Assembly: GCF_900106095.1 (NCBI RefSeq)
Contig: NZ_FNUD01000002.1
Location: 889,501-953,500 of the forward strand
Direction: 5' to 3'
Source of the DNA: Pseudomonas deceptionensis
GTDB lineage: Bacteria; Pseudomonadota; Gammaproteobacteria; Pseudomonadales; Pseudomonadaceae
Length of the DNA stretch: 64,000 bases
Shown: positions 40,647-54,966 of the stretch, piece by piece
Layout of the letters: each line of letters starts with the position of its first letter
Position numbering within the stretch: position 1 is the stretch's first letter
The notes under the pieces: model-generated
Told to the model about the DNA's origin: nothing
Databases searched by the model: none
The model's input: the letters and a program-made list of their open reading frames with translations, nothing else
Position numbers and translations under genes: made by a program

Positions 40647-42155
40647 GTGTCAGTGGAACTTTGGCAGCAGTGCGTGGAGCTTTTGCGCGATGAGCTGCCT
40701 GCCCAGCAATTCAACACCTGGATCCGTCCACTACAGGTCGAAGCCGAAGGCGACGAGTTGCGCGTGTATGCACCCAACCGTTTCGTTCTCGACTGGGTTA
40801 ACGAAAAGTATCTGAGCCGTTTGCTTGAACTGTTGAACGAGCACAGCAATGGCATGGCGCCTGCGTTGTCCTTGTTAATAGGCAGCAAACGCAGCTCGGC
40901 GCCTCGTGCTGCCCCCAATGCGCCACTGGCCGCTGCGGCTTCTCAACAAGCCCCGGCGCCAGCGAGTCCATCGAGCAGCCAAGCCTCTGCTCCCGCCCCT
41001 GCCCCTAAACAGGCGGCTCAGGCGAGCGAAGAGCCTTCGCGTGCCAGTTTCGATCCAATGGCTGGCGCCAGCTCGCAGCAAGCTCCCGTGCGCGCCGAAC
41101 AGCGCACTGTTCAAGTTGAGGGTGCGCTCAAGCACACCAGCTACTTGAACCGTACCTTTACCTTCGAAAACTTCGTTGAGGGCAAGTCCAACCAACTGGC
41201 TCGCGCTGCGGCGTGGCAGGTGGCGGACAACCCCAAGCATGGTTACAACCCGCTCTTCCTTTATGGCGGCGTTGGCTTGGGTAAAACTCACTTGATGCAC
41301 GCGGTGGGTAACCACCTGTTAAAGAAGAACCCGAATGCCAAGGTCGTGTACCTGCATTCCGAGCGTTTTGTAGCCGACATGGTCAAGGCCTTGCAGCTCA
41401 ACGCGATCAACGAGTTCAAGCGTTTCTACCGTTCGGTAGACGCCTTGCTCATCGATGACATTCAATTCTTCGCGCGCAAAGAGCGGTCCCAGGAAGAGTT
41501 TTTCCACACCTTCAACGCCCTGCTTGAAGGTGGTCAGCAAGTGATTCTGACCAGCGACCGTTACCCGAAAGAAATCGAAGGCCTCGAAGAGCGCCTCAAG
41601 TCGCGTTTTGGCTGGGGTTTGACGGTAGCCGTCGAGCCGCCAGAGCTTGAGACCCGGGTCGCGATCCTCATGAAGAAGGCCGATCAGGCCAAGGTCGATC
41701 TGCCCCATGATGCGGCGTTCTTTATTGCCCAGCGTATTCGCTCCAACGTGCGTGAACTCGAAGGCGCGCTCAAGCGCGTTATCGCTCACTCGCACTTCAT
41801 GGGCCGCGACATCACCATCGAGCTGATCCGTGAGTCCCTGAAAGACTTGCTGGCGCTGCAGGACAAGCTGGTCTCTGTGGATAACATTCAGCGCACGGTG
41901 GCTGAGTACTACAAGATCAAGATTTCGGACCTGCTGTCCAAGCGCCGCTCGCGCTCGGTAGCGCGACCACGTCAGGTTGCCATGGCACTGTCCAAAGAAC
42001 TGACCAACCACAGCTTGCCGGAAATCGGCGACGTGTTTGGCGGTCGCGATCACACCACGGTCTTGCACGCATGCCGCAAGATCAACGAGCTCAAGGAATC
42101 CGACGCGGACATCCGCGAGGACTACAAGAACCTGCTGCGTACACTGACAACCTGA
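40647..42155 (+). CDS. dnaA: Chromosomal replication initiator DnaA
   Basis: A 502-residue initiator. Domain I begins [28 protein letters not shown]; a Pro/Ala/Gln/Ser-rich domain II linker covers about 88-150; domain III has Walker [10 protein letters not shown] and Walker B LLIDDIQF; domain IV has the box-binding signature [11 protein letters not shown]. The start is a GTG at 40647 after TAGGGGATA. An exact DnaA box lies within the gene (41876-41884). Confidence 0.98.
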   Translation: MSVELWQQCVELLRDELPAQQFNTWIRPLQVEAEGDELRVYAPNRFVLDWVNEKYLSRLLELLNEHSNGMAPALSLLIGSKRSSAPRAAPNAPLAAAASQQAPAPASPSSSQASAPAPAPKQAAQASEEPSRASFDPMAGASSQQAPVRAEQRTVQVEGALKHTSYLNRTFTFENFVEGKSNQLARAAAWQVADNPKHGYNPLFLYGGVGLGKTHLMHAVGNHLLKKNPNAKVVYLHSERFVADMVKALQLNAINEFKRFYRSVDALLIDDIQFFARKERSQEEFFHTFNALLEGGQQVILTSDRYPKEIEGLEERLKSRFGWGLTVAVEPPELETRVAILMKKADQAKVDLPHDAAFFIAQRIRSNVRELEGALKRVIAHSHFMGRDITIELIRESLKDLLALQDKLVSVDNIQRTVAEYYKIKISDLLSKRRSRSVARPRQVAMALSKELTNHSLPEIGDVFGGRDHTTVLHACRKINELKESDADIREDYKNLLRTLTT

Positions 42156-42193
42156 TGACACCAGCGCAGCTTATTAAGGCAAGGGACTAGACC

Positions 42194-43297
42194 ATGCATT
42201 TCACCATTCAACGCGAAGCCCTGTTGAAACCCCTGCAACTGGTCGCAGGCGTCGTTGAACGCCGCCAGACCTTGCCGGTATTGTCCAACGTGCTGTTGGT
42301 TGTCGAAGGCCAGCAACTGTCGCTGACCGGTACCGACCTTGAGGTCGAACTGGTTGGCCGTGTGCAGCTTGAAGAGCCGGCCGAGCCAGGCGAAATCACC
42401 GTGCCTGCGCGCAAGCTGATGGATATCTGCAAAAGCTTGCCCAACGATGCACTGATCGACATCAAGCTGGACGACAACAAGCTGGTGGTCAAAGCAGGGC
42501 GTAGCCGCTTTACCTTGTCCACCTTGCCTGCCAACGACTTCCCGACGGTTGAAGAAGGCCCGGGTTCGCTGACCTGCAACCTGCAGCAAAGCAAATTGCG
42601 TCGCCTGATCGAGCGCACCAGCTTCGCCATGGCCCAGCAAGACGTTCGTTACTACCTCAACGGCATGCTGCTGGAAGTGTCGGCCGGGATCATTCGTGCC
42701 GTGGCTACCGACGGTCACCGTCTGGCCATGTGTTCGATGAAAGCCGATATCGGCCAACCGGACCGTCACCAGGTCATCGTGCCGCGCAAAGGCATTCTGG
42801 AACTGGCCCGCTTGCTGACCGAGCCGGACGGCGAAGTGAGCATCGTCTTGGGGGCACATCACATCCGTGCCACCACCGGTGAGTTCACCTTCACCTCCAA
42901 GCTGGTAGACGGCAAGTTCCCGGATTACGAGCGCGTGCTGCCTAAAGGTGGCGACAAGATCGTTATCGGTGACCGTCAGGCACTGCGTGAAGCGTTCAGC
43001 CGTACTGCGATTTTGTCCAACGAGAAGTACCGTGGTATCCGCCTGCAATTGGCCAATGGCCAACTGAAAATCCAGGCCAACAACCCGGAGCAGGAAGAAG
43101 CGGAAGAAGAAGTAGGCGTCGACTACAACGGCGGCTCGCTGGAAATTGGCTTCAACGTGAGCTATCTGCTGGATGTGCTGGGCGTGATGACCACTGAACA
43201 AGTGCGTCTGATCCTGTCGGACTCCAACAGCAGCGCCTTGGTGCAAGAGTCGGACAACGACGACTCGGCCTACGTTGTTATGCCGATGCGCCTGTAA
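42194..43297 (+). CDS. dnaN: DNA polymerase III beta sliding clamp
   Basis: A 367-residue clamp subunit with the three-fold repeated fold. It begins MHFTIQREALLKPLQLVAGVVERR and ends DSAYVVMPMRL, the conserved C-terminus. It lies 38 bases after dnaA on the same strand. Confidence 0.98.
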   Translation: MHFTIQREALLKPLQLVAGVVERRQTLPVLSNVLLVVEGQQLSLTGTDLEVELVGRVQLEEPAEPGEITVPARKLMDICKSLPNDALIDIKLDDNKLVVKAGRSRFTLSTLPANDFPTVEEGPGSLTCNLQQSKLRRLIERTSFAMAQQDVRYYLNGMLLEVSAGIIRAVATDGHRLAMCSMKADIGQPDRHQVIVPRKGILELARLLTEPDGEVSIVLGAHHIRATTGEFTFTSKLVDGKFPDYERVLPKGGDKIVIGDRQALREAFSRTAILSNEKYRGIRLQLANGQLKIQANNPEQEEAEEEVGVDYNGGSLEIGFNVSYLLDVLGVMTTEQVRLILSDSNSSALVQESDNDDSAYVVMPMRL

Positions 43298-43318
43298 CCC
43301 ATGCACAGCCCACGCTAG

Positions 43319-46845
<3,527 letters not shown>

Positions 46846-46885
46846 TGTGTGATGGGCCGGGGTAGATCTTTGACCTCAACCCAAT

Positions 46886-46924
46886 AAAAAACCCGCCATG
46901 TCTCACGACACGGCGGGTTTTTTT
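46886..46924. terminator. Bidirectional terminator between gyrB and LysR gene
   Basis: ACCCGCC pairs with GGCGGGT, extended inward by TGTC/GACA after one mismatch and outward by A/T runs. The downstream run has eight Ts for gyrB. The upstream As give a U-tract for the leftward LysR gene, which stops at 46927. Confidence 0.93.
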
Positions 46925-46926
46925 TG

Positions 46927-47814
46927 CTACGGCGCCAGCAAGACCCCCTGCTCTTCCTTGCACAACTCCAGCAAAAAATCCCATACCACCCGCAATCTCA
47001 CCGACTTGTGCAATTCGCGGCGGGTACTGATCCAGTAGCTGCGTTGCACCGACTCTTCGGGCAGAACACGCACCAGTTCCGGGTCGTTACTGGCCATGTA
47101 ATTGGGCAACACCGCGATGCCCAGTCCGGCCCGCGCGGCTTGTTGTTGCGCAATGACGCTGGTGCTGCGAAAGGTGACGGTCGGGGTGCGACAGAAGTTG
47201 TTGAGGAACAACAGCTCCTGGCTGAACAGCAGGTCGTCGACGTAGCCGATCCAGTAGTGATTGGCGAGGTCCTCGCGGCTGTTCAAGGGCGGTGCCTTGT
47301 CGAGGTAAAGACGGCTGGCATACAGCGCCAGCGTATAGTCGGTGAGTTTGCGAGTTATCAACAGGTCAGCGTTGGGGCGGTCCAGATGGATGCTGATTTC
47401 AGCTTCGCGGTTGAGAATGCTGACAAAGCGCGGTACCGCCACCAGCTCCACTTCCAGCCCAGGGTAGCGCTCAAATAACCCGCGCAGCCGCGAAGTGATG
47501 AACATGATCCCGATACCTTCAGTTACGCCAAGACGGATCTTCCCCATAGGGGCGATGGCCTGGGTGATTTCTTCCTGCGCCAACAATGCGGTATTTTCCA
47601 TGGCTTCGGCGTGCCTGAGCAGCGCTTGGCCGGCGGGCGTCAGTTCGTAGCCCTGGGCGTTTTGCACAAACAGCGCTGCGCCAAGGTGCTGCTCGATGCT
47701 TTCAATATGGCGGGCGACGGTGCTGTGGGTCGTGTTCAGGCGCTTGGCGGCCGTCAGCAGGCGCCCGCTGCGCTGCAGCTCCAGAAAGTAGCGCATGTCA
47801 TTCCAGTCGAACAT
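46927..47814 (-). CDS. LysR-family transcriptional regulator
   Basis: A 295-residue regulator. The helix-turn-helix region reads GRLLTAAKRLNTTHSTVARHIESIE, and a substrate-binding domain with GKIRLGVTEGIGIMF follows. I chose ATG 47814 (MFDWNDMRYFLEL) with GGGGGA just upstream; the longer open frame is not conserved. It is divergent from the GMC dehydrogenase gene (132-base gap) and so probably controls the dehydrogenase-transporter pair. Confidence 0.88.
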   Translation of the reverse strand: MFDWNDMRYFLELQRSGRLLTAAKRLNTTHSTVARHIESIEQHLGAALFVQNAQGYELTPAGQALLRHAEAMENTALLAQEEITQAIAPMGKIRLGVTEGIGIMFITSRLRGLFERYPGLEVELVAVPRFVSILNREAEISIHLDRPNADLLITRKLTDYTLALYASRLYLDKAPPLNSREDLANHYWIGYVDDLLFSQELLFLNNFCRTPTVTFRSTSVIAQQQAARAGLGIAVLPNYMASNDPELVRVLPEESVQRSYWISTRRELHKSVRLRVVWDFLLELCKEEQGVLLAP

Positions 47815-47946
47815 GCCATCCCCCAAGCGATAGTGATGAACGGGCTGTGCAAAAACGCACAAGCCATGGGTGAAATCACGCGTTTCAAACTCGAAAATAA
47901 TCAATACGATGGAGCAAGACAAGAACAATAAAAGGCGAGGTGATGG

Positions 47947-49608
47947 ATGCCATCAGCCAATAAAGTGTACGACTTCATCGTCGTGGGCGCCGGACCTGCG
48001 GGCTCCGTGCTGGCCAACCGGCTGTCTGCCGACCCCCGTCACAGCGTGTTGCTGCTCGAGGCGGGTGGGCAAGATAACTACCCGTGGATTCATATCCCTG
48101 TGGGTTACCTGTATTGCATCGGCAACCCGCGTACCGACTGGTGTTTCAAAACCGAGGCACAGGCCGGCTTACAAGGTCGCAGCCTGAGTTATCCCCGGGG
48201 CAAGGTGCTGGGCGGCAGTTCGTCGATCAACGGCATGATCTATATGCGCGGCCAGGCGGGCGATTACGACCGTTGGGCCGAGCAGGGCAATACTGGCTGG
48301 GCCTGGAACGATGTCCTCCCGCTGTTCAAACGCAGCGAAAAACACTTTGCCGGCAACGGCGACCTGCATGGCGGTGATGGCGAATGGCGGGTTGAGCAAC
48401 AGCGTTATACCTGGCCCATTCTGGATGCGTTTCGTGACGCGGCTGCACAAAGCGGGATTGCCAGCGTCAGCGACTTCAACGGTGGTGACAATCAGGGCTG
48501 TGGATACTTTCAGGTCAATCAACGATCCGGTGTGCGCTGGAATGCTTCCAAGGCATTTTTGCGCCCGGTGCTTAAACGCCCGAACCTGACCGTATTGACC
48601 GATGTTCAGGTCGATAAAGTGCTGCTTGAGAACGGCCGGGCGACGGATGTCAGCGCTCGCTGGCAAGGTGCCGAGCACCGCTTCGCGGCGGGTCGCGAGA
48701 TTATCTTGTGCGCGGGCTCCATTGGCTCTCCGGGGATCTTGCAGCGCTCGGGTATCGGCCCGCGGCCCCTGCTGGAAAGCTTGGGGATAACTGTGCAGCG
48801 CGAGTTGCCTGGCGTGGGTGGCAACCTGCAGGACCATCTGCAACTGCGGCTGATTTTCAAACTGACCAAGGCCCGTACCCTAAACCAGGTGGCCAATAGC
48901 CTGTGGGGAAAAGTAGGCATGGGCCTGCGGTATGCCTACGATCGCAGTGGCCCTTTGGCCATGGCGCCAAGTCAGTTGGGCGCGTTCGTTAAGTCCGACC
49001 CTGATCAGCCCTCGGCCAACTTGCAGTACCACGTTCAGCCGCTGTCCCTTGAGCGCTTTGGCGAACCGCTGCACACCTTCCCTGCTTTTACGGCTTCAGT
49101 GTGCAATTTGCGTCCTAAAAGCCGGGGCCGGGTCGATATCAGTTCGGCCAACCCAGATGACGCGCCGCTGATCGACCCCAATTATCTGAGCCATCCTGAC
49201 GATTTAAGGGTCGCGGCAGATGCGATTCGCCTGACCCGGCGTATCGTGTCTCGCCCTGCCCTGCAGGCCTTTACGCCCGAGGAATACCTTCCGGGCAAGG
49301 ATCTGCAAACGGAGCAAGAGCTGTACGAAGCTGCCGCCCGTATTGGTACGACTATCTTTCACCCGGTGGGAACCTGCCGCATGGGCCAGGACGCCGAGGC
49401 AGTGGTCGATGCCCAATTACGCGTTCATGGTGTCGCGGGTTTAAGGGTGGCAGACGCATCGATCATGCCGAGCATCGTGTCGGGTAATACCTGTTCACCG
49501 ACCCTGATGATTGGCGAAAAAGCCGCGCAGTTAATTCTGCAAACGTTGAATGACGCGCAGGACAAAACAGCAGGCGTTAGCCGCGCGGTAGTAGCACCGG
49601 TCGCCTGA
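47947..49608 (+). CDS. GMC-family FAD-dependent alcohol dehydrogenase (choline dehydrogenase-like)
   Basis: A 553-residue flavoenzyme. The FAD motif [15 protein letters not shown] is near residue 12. GMC signature 1 [18 protein letters not shown] is near 80-97, and signature 2 [15 protein letters not shown] is near 260. The catalytic histidine region is HPVGTCRMG, and the C-terminus has [19 protein letters not shown] precedes the ATG by about six bases. Relatives oxidise choline or other primary alcohols. No betaine aldehyde dehydrogenase gene is nearby, so choline is not supported. It is probably co-expressed with the MFS gene 90 bases downstream. Confidence 0.88.
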   Translation: MPSANKVYDFIVVGAGPAGSVLANRLSADPRHSVLLLEAGGQDNYPWIHIPVGYLYCIGNPRTDWCFKTEAQAGLQGRSLSYPRGKVLGGSSSINGMIYMRGQAGDYDRWAEQGNTGWAWNDVLPLFKRSEKHFAGNGDLHGGDGEWRVEQQRYTWPILDAFRDAAAQSGIASVSDFNGGDNQGCGYFQVNQRSGVRWNASKAFLRPVLKRPNLTVLTDVQVDKVLLENGRATDVSARWQGAEHRFAAGREIILCAGSIGSPGILQRSGIGPRPLLESLGITVQRELPGVGGNLQDHLQLRLIFKLTKARTLNQVANSLWGKVGMGLRYAYDRSGPLAMAPSQLGAFVKSDPDQPSANLQYHVQPLSLERFGEPLHTFPAFTASVCNLRPKSRGRVDISSANPDDAPLIDPNYLSHPDDLRVAADAIRLTRRIVSRPALQAFTPEEYLPGKDLQTEQELYEAAARIGTTIFHPVGTCRMGQDAEAVVDAQLRVHGVAGLRVADASIMPSIVSGNTCSPTLMIGEKAAQLILQTLNDAQDKTAGVSRAVVAPVA

Positions 49609-49698
49609 ACGCGATCGTGGTTTCGGGCGCAGTCATCCGGAACCGACAGTGGACAACAACAATAATCACTGTGGCCCACAGGGCTGAGGACATTGAAC

Positions 49699-51321
49699 AT
49701 GTCAGACGCAATTGCACAACAGGCGGCTCCCGCCAAGGCAACAACCGGCCGGGAAGAGCGCAAGATTATTTTTGCCTCATCCCTCGGGACTGTCTTCGAG
49801 TGGTATGACTTTTTCTTGTATGGCGCTTTGGCGACCGTGCTCAGCAAGCAATTCTTTGCCGGGGTGAACGACACTACAGCGTTCATTTTTGCCTTGATGG
49901 CCTTTGCTGCCGGTTTTTTGGTCAGACCGTTCGGGGCACTGGTGTTTGGCCGATTGGGCGACATGATCGGGCGTAAATACACATTCCTCATGACCATTAT
50001 TCTGATGGGCTTATCGACCTTTGCTGTCGGCCTGCTACCTACCTATACCAGTATCGGCATTGCGGCCCCAATCATGCTGGTGTTGTTGCGCATGCTCCAA
50101 GGGCTGGCGCTGGGCGGAGAATATGGTGGCGCCGCTACCTACGTGGCCGAGCACGCCGCTCCCGGCAAGCGCGGTTTCAATACCAGCTGGATTCAATCCA
50201 CCGCCACACTGGGTCTGTTGCTCTCGTTGGTGGTTGTACTGAGCTGCCGTTACCTGACCGGAGACCAGTTTGAGGTCTGGGGCTGGCGCCTGCCGTTCCT
50301 GCTGTCCATTGTGCTGCTGGGCATCTCGACCTGGATTCGTATGAGCATGCACGAGTCGCCGGCGTTTGTGAAAATGAAGGCCGAAGGTAAAACCAGCAAA
50401 TCGCCGATCCGTGAGTCGTTCGGCAAATGGGAAAACCTCAAGATCGTATTGATTGCGCTGTTCGGGATCAACGCCGGCCAAGCCGTGACCTTCTATACGG
50501 CGCAGTTCTACGTGCTGTTCTTCCTCACGCAGATGCTCAAGATTGACCCGGCCCAGGCCAACATGTTGCTGATTATCAGTGTGATCATCGGTGCACCGTT
50601 CTTTATCTTCTTCGGCTGGCTATCGGACAAGGTGGGGCGCAAACCGATTTTGATGCTTGGCCTGTTGCTGGCCACAGTGCTGTATTTCCCGTTGTTCAAA
50701 GGCCTGAGCCATTACGCCAACCCGCAGATCGACACCGCCAGCCGCCAGTCACCGATTGTGGTGATGGCCGATCCGTCCACCTGCACCTTCCAGTTTGACC
50801 CGGTAGGCAAGGCGCGTTTTGACAGCCCGTGTGACAAGGTCAAAACCTTCCTCGTGAAACAGGGGTTGCCGTACACCTCTCAGGCCGTCGCATCCGGGTC
50901 TGAGGTGATGGTCTCGGTGGGTGAGCAACAGATCAAGGGCTTTGACGAGGCCGCCATGCGTGCGGCGATCACCGAGGCGGGCTACCCGGCCAAAGCTGAT
51001 CCAAGCATGGTGAACCAGCCGATGGTGGTACTGATCATGGTGCTGCTGACCCTTATTGCCACCATGACCTATGGCCCGCTGGCCGCGGTGATGGTCGAAC
51101 TGTTCCCGACCCGCATCCGCTACACCTCAATGTCCCTGCCGTACCACATTGGTAATGGCTGGTTTGGTGGCTTCCTGCCAACGGTGTCATTTGCGCTGGT
51201 GGTCTACACCGGGGATATCTTCTACGGCCTGTGGTATCCGGTGGTGATTACCGGGGTCAGCCTGGTGGTGGGCCTGCTGTGCCTCAAGGAGACCAGGAAC
51301 GTGGATATCGATAAGGTCTAA
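49699..51321 (+). CDS. MFS transporter (metabolite:H+ symporter type) with long extra loop
   Basis: A 540-residue member of the metabolite:H+ symporter branch (ProP, KgtP, ShiA-like). MFS motif A appears twice, GRLGDMIGRK and GWLSDKVGRK. GEYGGAATYVAEHAP-type sequence and VFEWYDFFLYG near the N-terminus are typical. About 12 membrane spans are seen. Between the spans around LYFPLFKGLSHY and PMVVLIMVLLTL lies a hydrophilic segment of about 100 residues with two cysteines (TCTFQFDP, SPCDKV). GAGG lies nine bases before the ATG; a TTG six bases upstream is possible. The substrate is likely that of the GMC dehydrogenase. Confidence 0.87.
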   Translation: MSDAIAQQAAPAKATTGREERKIIFASSLGTVFEWYDFFLYGALATVLSKQFFAGVNDTTAFIFALMAFAAGFLVRPFGALVFGRLGDMIGRKYTFLMTIILMGLSTFAVGLLPTYTSIGIAAPIMLVLLRMLQGLALGGEYGGAATYVAEHAAPGKRGFNTSWIQSTATLGLLLSLVVVLSCRYLTGDQFEVWGWRLPFLLSIVLLGISTWIRMSMHESPAFVKMKAEGKTSKSPIRESFGKWENLKIVLIALFGINAGQAVTFYTAQFYVLFFLTQMLKIDPAQANMLLIISVIIGAPFFIFFGWLSDKVGRKPILMLGLLLATVLYFPLFKGLSHYANPQIDTASRQSPIVVMADPSTCTFQFDPVGKARFDSPCDKVKTFLVKQGLPYTSQAVASGSEVMVSVGEQQIKGFDEAAMRAAITEAGYPAKADPSMVNQPMVVLIMVLLTLIATMTYGPLAAVMVELFPTRIRYTSMSLPYHIGNGWFGGFLPTVSFALVVYTGDIFYGLWYPVVITGVSLVVGLLCLKETRNVDIDKV

Positions 51322-51360
51322 AGCGGGCTTCTACAGGGATTTACCTGAATCCCAGACACA

Positions 51361-51389
51361 AAAAAACCGGCGTATAAGCCGGTTTTTTT
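51361..51389. terminator. Terminator of the MFS gene
   Basis: AAAAAACCGGC and GCCGGTTTTTT form a perfect 11-bp inverted repeat around GTATAA, followed by Ts. It could act on both strands. The 127 bases from here to the acyltransferase stop hold only an exact DnaA box (51505-51513). Confidence 0.93.
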
Positions 51390-51519
51390 ATGTGCTTAGA
51401 AAAACTTATGCACGTTTTTCGCTAAAAAAACTGTTGAAGAAATAAGTATCTAAATCATCAGGTTACGACTGTTTTTAGAAATAAATCCAAAACTTGTGCA
51501 CAACTTATCCACAATTTGC

Positions 51520-52290
51520 TTAGCTCACAATCGTCTCAACCCGCGCAGCCAGTGGCGGCAGTGAGCCCATGTCTCGCTGAGTCTGTTCGTTCCAGGCTTG
51601 AACCCGGTCGTTCAGCTCGGCAATCGCACGCGGGCCAGTGCCGTTGGCGTACATCGGCTCACCAATCACCAGCTCAATCGTACCGGGCTTTTTAGCCCAG
51701 CCGGTCTTGGGCCAGTACTTGCCAGCATTGTGGGCAATCGGCAGTACCGGTAGCTCGGCGTTGACCGCCAAGGCCGTACCACCGCGGGAGAACTTGCCCA
51801 CCTGGCCAAACGGTACGCGGGTGCCTTCCGGGAAGATCAGTACCCAGATGTTGTCCTTGAGCAGCTCGTCACCCTTTTTGGCGATGTGCTTGAGCGCCGC
51901 CTTGGGGTTGTCGCGATCGATGGCAATCGGGCGCAGCATGGCCATCGCCCAGCCAAAAAACGGCACGTACAGCAGCTCGCGCTTGAGTACCTGGCTCAAC
52001 GGCTGAAAGTAGGCCGAGAGAAAAAACGTCTCCCAGGTACTTTGGTGGTTGGCCAGAATCACGCAGGGCTGCTGCGGGATGTTTTCTGCACCCGTCACGC
52101 GAACGTCAATTTTCAAAAACACTCGCGTCAGCCACAGCGCGCAGCGGCACCAGTACACGTTAATAAACCGATAACGCGCACGGAACGGCAAAAAAGGGGC
52201 GACAAAAAAGCTCAGCGAGCACCACAGCAGAGAGCTGGTGCCCAGCAGCAGGTAAAAGAAGAAGGTTCTGATGGCCTGCAGGATCGACAT
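51520..52290 (-). CDS. 1-acyl-sn-glycerol-3-phosphate acyltransferase (PlsC/HdtS-like)
   Basis: A 256-residue acyltransferase with an N-terminal membrane span (about 7-30). Motif I is NHQSTWE (HX4E in place of the usual HX4D) and motif III is FPEGTR. It makes phosphatidic acid from lysophosphatidic acid. The P. fluorescens homologue HdtS was once reported to make acyl-homoserine lactones, but the family assignment is PlsC. I chose MSILQAIRTFFFYLLLG at 52290; the open frame extends 13 residues further. P. aeruginosa has the orthologue (PA0005) directly after gyrB. Confidence 0.9.
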   Translation of the reverse strand: MSILQAIRTFFFYLLLGTSSLLWCSLSFFVAPFLPFRARYRFINVYWCRCALWLTRVFLKIDVRVTGAENIPQQPCVILANHQSTWETFFLSAYFQPLSQVLKRELLYVPFFGWAMAMLRPIAIDRDNPKAALKHIAKKGDELLKDNIWVLIFPEGTRVPFGQVGKFSRGGTALAVNAELPVLPIAHNAGKYWPKTGWAKKPGTIELVIGEPMYANGTGPRAIAELNDRVQAWNEQTQRDMGSLPPLAARVETIVS

Positions 52291-52367
52291 AGCGACTTTT
52301 ACCGTTGCGGATAAAGCACGACTGAACAACCCAAAACGCAGAGTGATGGGGAGTGTTCAAACCTGCT

Positions 52368-52901
52368 CTATTTGTGGATAAGTTCTGCGGCAACTGCCGC
52401 CAGATCGTCAAATATTAGGGTATTAACCGGTAATGATTTGGCCAAAGTTTGTAGGCCTTTTCCGGTTTTTACCAAAACGGGCTGAGAATCGACGGCTTGT
52501 GCAGCCTGCAAGTCACCCAAACTGTCACCGACAAACCAACATTGGGCCAAATCAGCGCCGTAATGTGTGGCAATCGTTTGCAACATGCCCGGCTTGGGTT
52601 TGCGGCACGCACAGCCCTCGTCGGGACCGTGGGGGCAATAAACGATCAACCCGACCTCGCCTCCCTGCTCTGCCACCAGCGCCCGTAAACGGGCGTGCAT
52701 GGCGTCCAGCGTGGCGACATCGTAATAGCCGCGGGCAATGCCGGACTGGTTGGTCGCGATGGCGACTGTCCAGCCGGCCTTGCTCAACTGCGCAATGGCC
52801 TCGATCGCGCCGGGGAGCGGGATCCACTCCTCGACTGACTTGATGTAAGCGTCGGAGTCGTAATTGATCACTCCGTCCCGATCGAGAATCAGCAGTTTCA
52901 A
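52368..52901 (-). CDS. gmhB: D-glycero-beta-D-manno-heptose 1,7-bisphosphate 7-phosphatase
   Basis: A 177-residue HAD phosphatase of LPS-core heptose synthesis. The nucleophile motif is DRDGVIN (Asp7, Asp9) and the zinc loop reads CPHGPDEGCACRKPKPG. The start is a TTG at 52901 (MKLLILDRDG), with AAGGGG six bases upstream; the frame extends further but the family begins here. It starts ten bases after the glyS stop. A DnaA box (52373-52381) overlaps its 3' end. Confidence 0.93.
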   Translation of the reverse strand: MKLLILDRDGVINYDSDAYIKSVEEWIPLPGAIEAIAQLSKAGWTVAIATNQSGIARGYYDVATLDAMHARLRALVAEQGGEVGLIVYCPHGPDEGCACRKPKPGMLQTIATHYGADLAQCWFVGDSLGDLQAAQAVDSQPVLVKTGKGLQTLAKSLPVNTLIFDDLAAVAAELIHK

Positions 52902-52911
52902 CGGTAACCCC

Positions 52912-54966
52912 TTAGCCCAGCAGTGAAATATCGGCAACGCCCAGGAACAGGCCGCGCAAGCGCGCCAACAATGCGTAGCGGTTAGCCCGCACGCTAGGGT
53001 CTTCAGCGTTGACCATCACCGCTTCAAAGAACGCATCCACTGGCTCGCGCAGCGAAGCCAGACGGGTCAGGGCCTCGTTGTACTGACGGGCAGCAGCCAT
53101 TGGCTGAACGGCTTCGTCGGCTTTCTGGATGGCCGAGAACAGCGAGAACTCACTGGCATTGTCGAAATAACGGGCTTCAACATGAGTTGAAACCGTGCCT
53201 TCAACCTTGCTCAGCAAGTTCGATACACGCTTGTTCACAGCGGCCAGGGCAGCAGCTTCCGGCAATTGACGGAAGGCTTGAACGGCTTGTACCCGCTGAT
53301 CGAAATCCAGCGCCGAAGTCGGGTTGAGGGCACGTACCGAGAGGTAAGTGGCCACGTCCACGCCTTCGTCTTCGTAACGCGCACGCAGGCGGTCGAAGAT
53401 GAATTCCAGTACCTGATCCGCCAAACCGGCTGACTTGATCTTGGCACCGAAAGCGCTGACAGCGAATTTCACGGCTTCAGTCAGGTCGAGGTCGAGTTTT
53501 TTGTCGATCAGGATGCGCAAGATACCCAGCGCGGCACGACGCAGTGCATACGGGTCTTTGCTGCCGGTCGGCAGCATGCCGATGCCGAAAATGCCCACCA
53601 GGGTGTCGAGCTTGTCAGCGATGGCCACCGCAGCACCGGTCAGGGTGCCTGGCAACTCAGCGCCAGCGCCACGCGGCATGTACTGCTCGTTCAGCGCCAG
53701 TGCAACGTCTTCTGGCTCGCCATCGTTGAGGGCGTAGTAGTAGCCGGCAATGCCTTGCATCTCCGGGAACTCGCCGACCATTTCAGTGGCCAGGTCGCAC
53801 TTGGACAGCATACCTGCACGGGCTGCGCGCGATGCGTCGCCGCCAATGCGCGGAGCAATGAATGCCGCCAGTTTGGAAACGCGCTCGGCCTTGTCGTAAA
53901 CGCTGCCCAGTTGAGCCTGGAACACCACGTTTTGCAGGCGCAAGTTGAAGCTTTCGAGCGTCTGCTTCTTGTCTTGCTTGAAGAAGAACTCGGCATCGGT
54001 CAGACGTGGGCGAACCACTTTCTCGTTACCCGAGACGATCTGCTGCGGGTCTTTGCTCTCGATGTTGGCCACGGTAATAAAACGCGGGAGCAACTTGCCA
54101 TCAACGTCCAGCAGGCAGAAATACTTCTGGTTGTCCTGCATGGTGGTGATGAGGGCTTCTTGCGGTACATCCAGGAAGCGTTCTTCAAACGAGCACACCA
54201 GCGGGACCGGCCACTCAACCAGTGCGGTCACTTCGTCGAGCAGGCCAAGCGGCACGATGGCAGTACCTTCCTGCATCGTCGCCAGCTCGGCCACGCGCTT
54301 GGAGATCAGCTCACGACGCTCATTGAAGTCTGCCAGCACGTAGGCTTTGCGCAGGTCTTCGAGGTAGTTGGCCGGCGCGGTGATACGCACGTTTTCCGGA
54401 TGGTGGAAACGGTGACCACGGGAATCGCGACCCGATTTTTGCGCGAGGATCGTGCAATCGATCACTTCATCGCCCAGCAGCATGACCAGCCATTGGGTTG
54501 GACGCACGAACTCGACCTTGCGAGCACCCCAGCGCATGCGCTTGGGGATTGGCAGATCATTGAGCGAGTCTTCAACGATGGTCGGCAGCAGGCTGGCGGT
54601 CGGCTTGCCGACGATCACCTGGCTGAAACGCAGTTTCGGGCCGCTCTGATCGATTTCGCTCAGCTCAACGCCGCACTTCTTGGCAAAACCAAGAGCTGCT
54701 TGTGTCGGGTTGCCTTCAGCATCGAACGCTGCCTGACGCGGCGGGCCGTCGATGTTGATGCTGCGGTCCGGTTGCTGGATTTCGAGCTGGGTCAGCAGCA
54801 CGGCCAGACGACGCGGTGCGGCGTAGACTTTTTTGGCGCTGAAGCTCAGACCTGCAGCTTGCAGGCCTTTTTCAATCCCGGCCAGGAATGCATCTGCCAA
54901 GGTATTGAGGGCTTTTGGCGGCAGTTCTTCAGTGCCCAGTTCAACCAGAAAATCTTGAGCACTCAT
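52912..54966 (-). CDS. glyS: Glycyl-tRNA synthetase beta subunit
   Basis: A 684-residue beta subunit of the alpha2-beta2 synthetase. It begins [19 protein letters not shown] and ends with a DALR-like tRNA-binding region. Its ATG overlaps the glyQ stop by four bases, so synthesis of the two subunits is coupled. Confidence 0.97.
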   Translation of the reverse strand: MSAQDFLVELGTEELPPKALNTLADAFLAGIEKGLQAAGLSFSAKKVYAAPRRLAVLLTQLEIQQPDRSINIDGPPRQAAFDAEGNPTQAALGFAKKCGVELSEIDQSGPKLRFSQVIVGKPTASLLPTIVEDSLNDLPIPKRMRWGARKVEFVRPTQWLVMLLGDEVIDCTILAQKSGRDSRGHRFHHPENVRITAPANYLEDLRKAYVLADFNERRELISKRVAELATMQEGTAIVPLGLLDEVTALVEWPVPLVCSFEERFLDVPQEALITTMQDNQKYFCLLDVDGKLLPRFITVANIESKDPQQIVSGNEKVVRPRLTDAEFFFKQDKKQTLESFNLRLQNVVFQAQLGSVYDKAERVSKLAAFIAPRIGGDASRAARAGMLSKCDLATEMVGEFPEMQGIAGYYYALNDGEPEDVALALNEQYMPRGAGAELPGTLTGAAVAIADKLDTLVGIFGIGMLPTGSKDPYALRRAALGILRILIDKKLDLDLTEAVKFAVSAFGAKIKSAGLADQVLEFIFDRLRARYEDEGVDVATYLSVRALNPTSALDFDQRVQAVQAFRQLPEAAALAAVNKRVSNLLSKVEGTVSTHVEARYFDNASEFSLFSAIQKADEAVQPMAAARQYNEALTRLASLREPVDAFFEAVMVNAEDPSVRANRYALLARLRGLFLGVADISLLG

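Noticed and set aside
51520..52290. Assignment as an acyl-homoserine-lactone synthase (HdtS)
   Set aside because: The motifs are those of a PlsC acyltransferase, and the sequence gives no evidence for signal synthesis.
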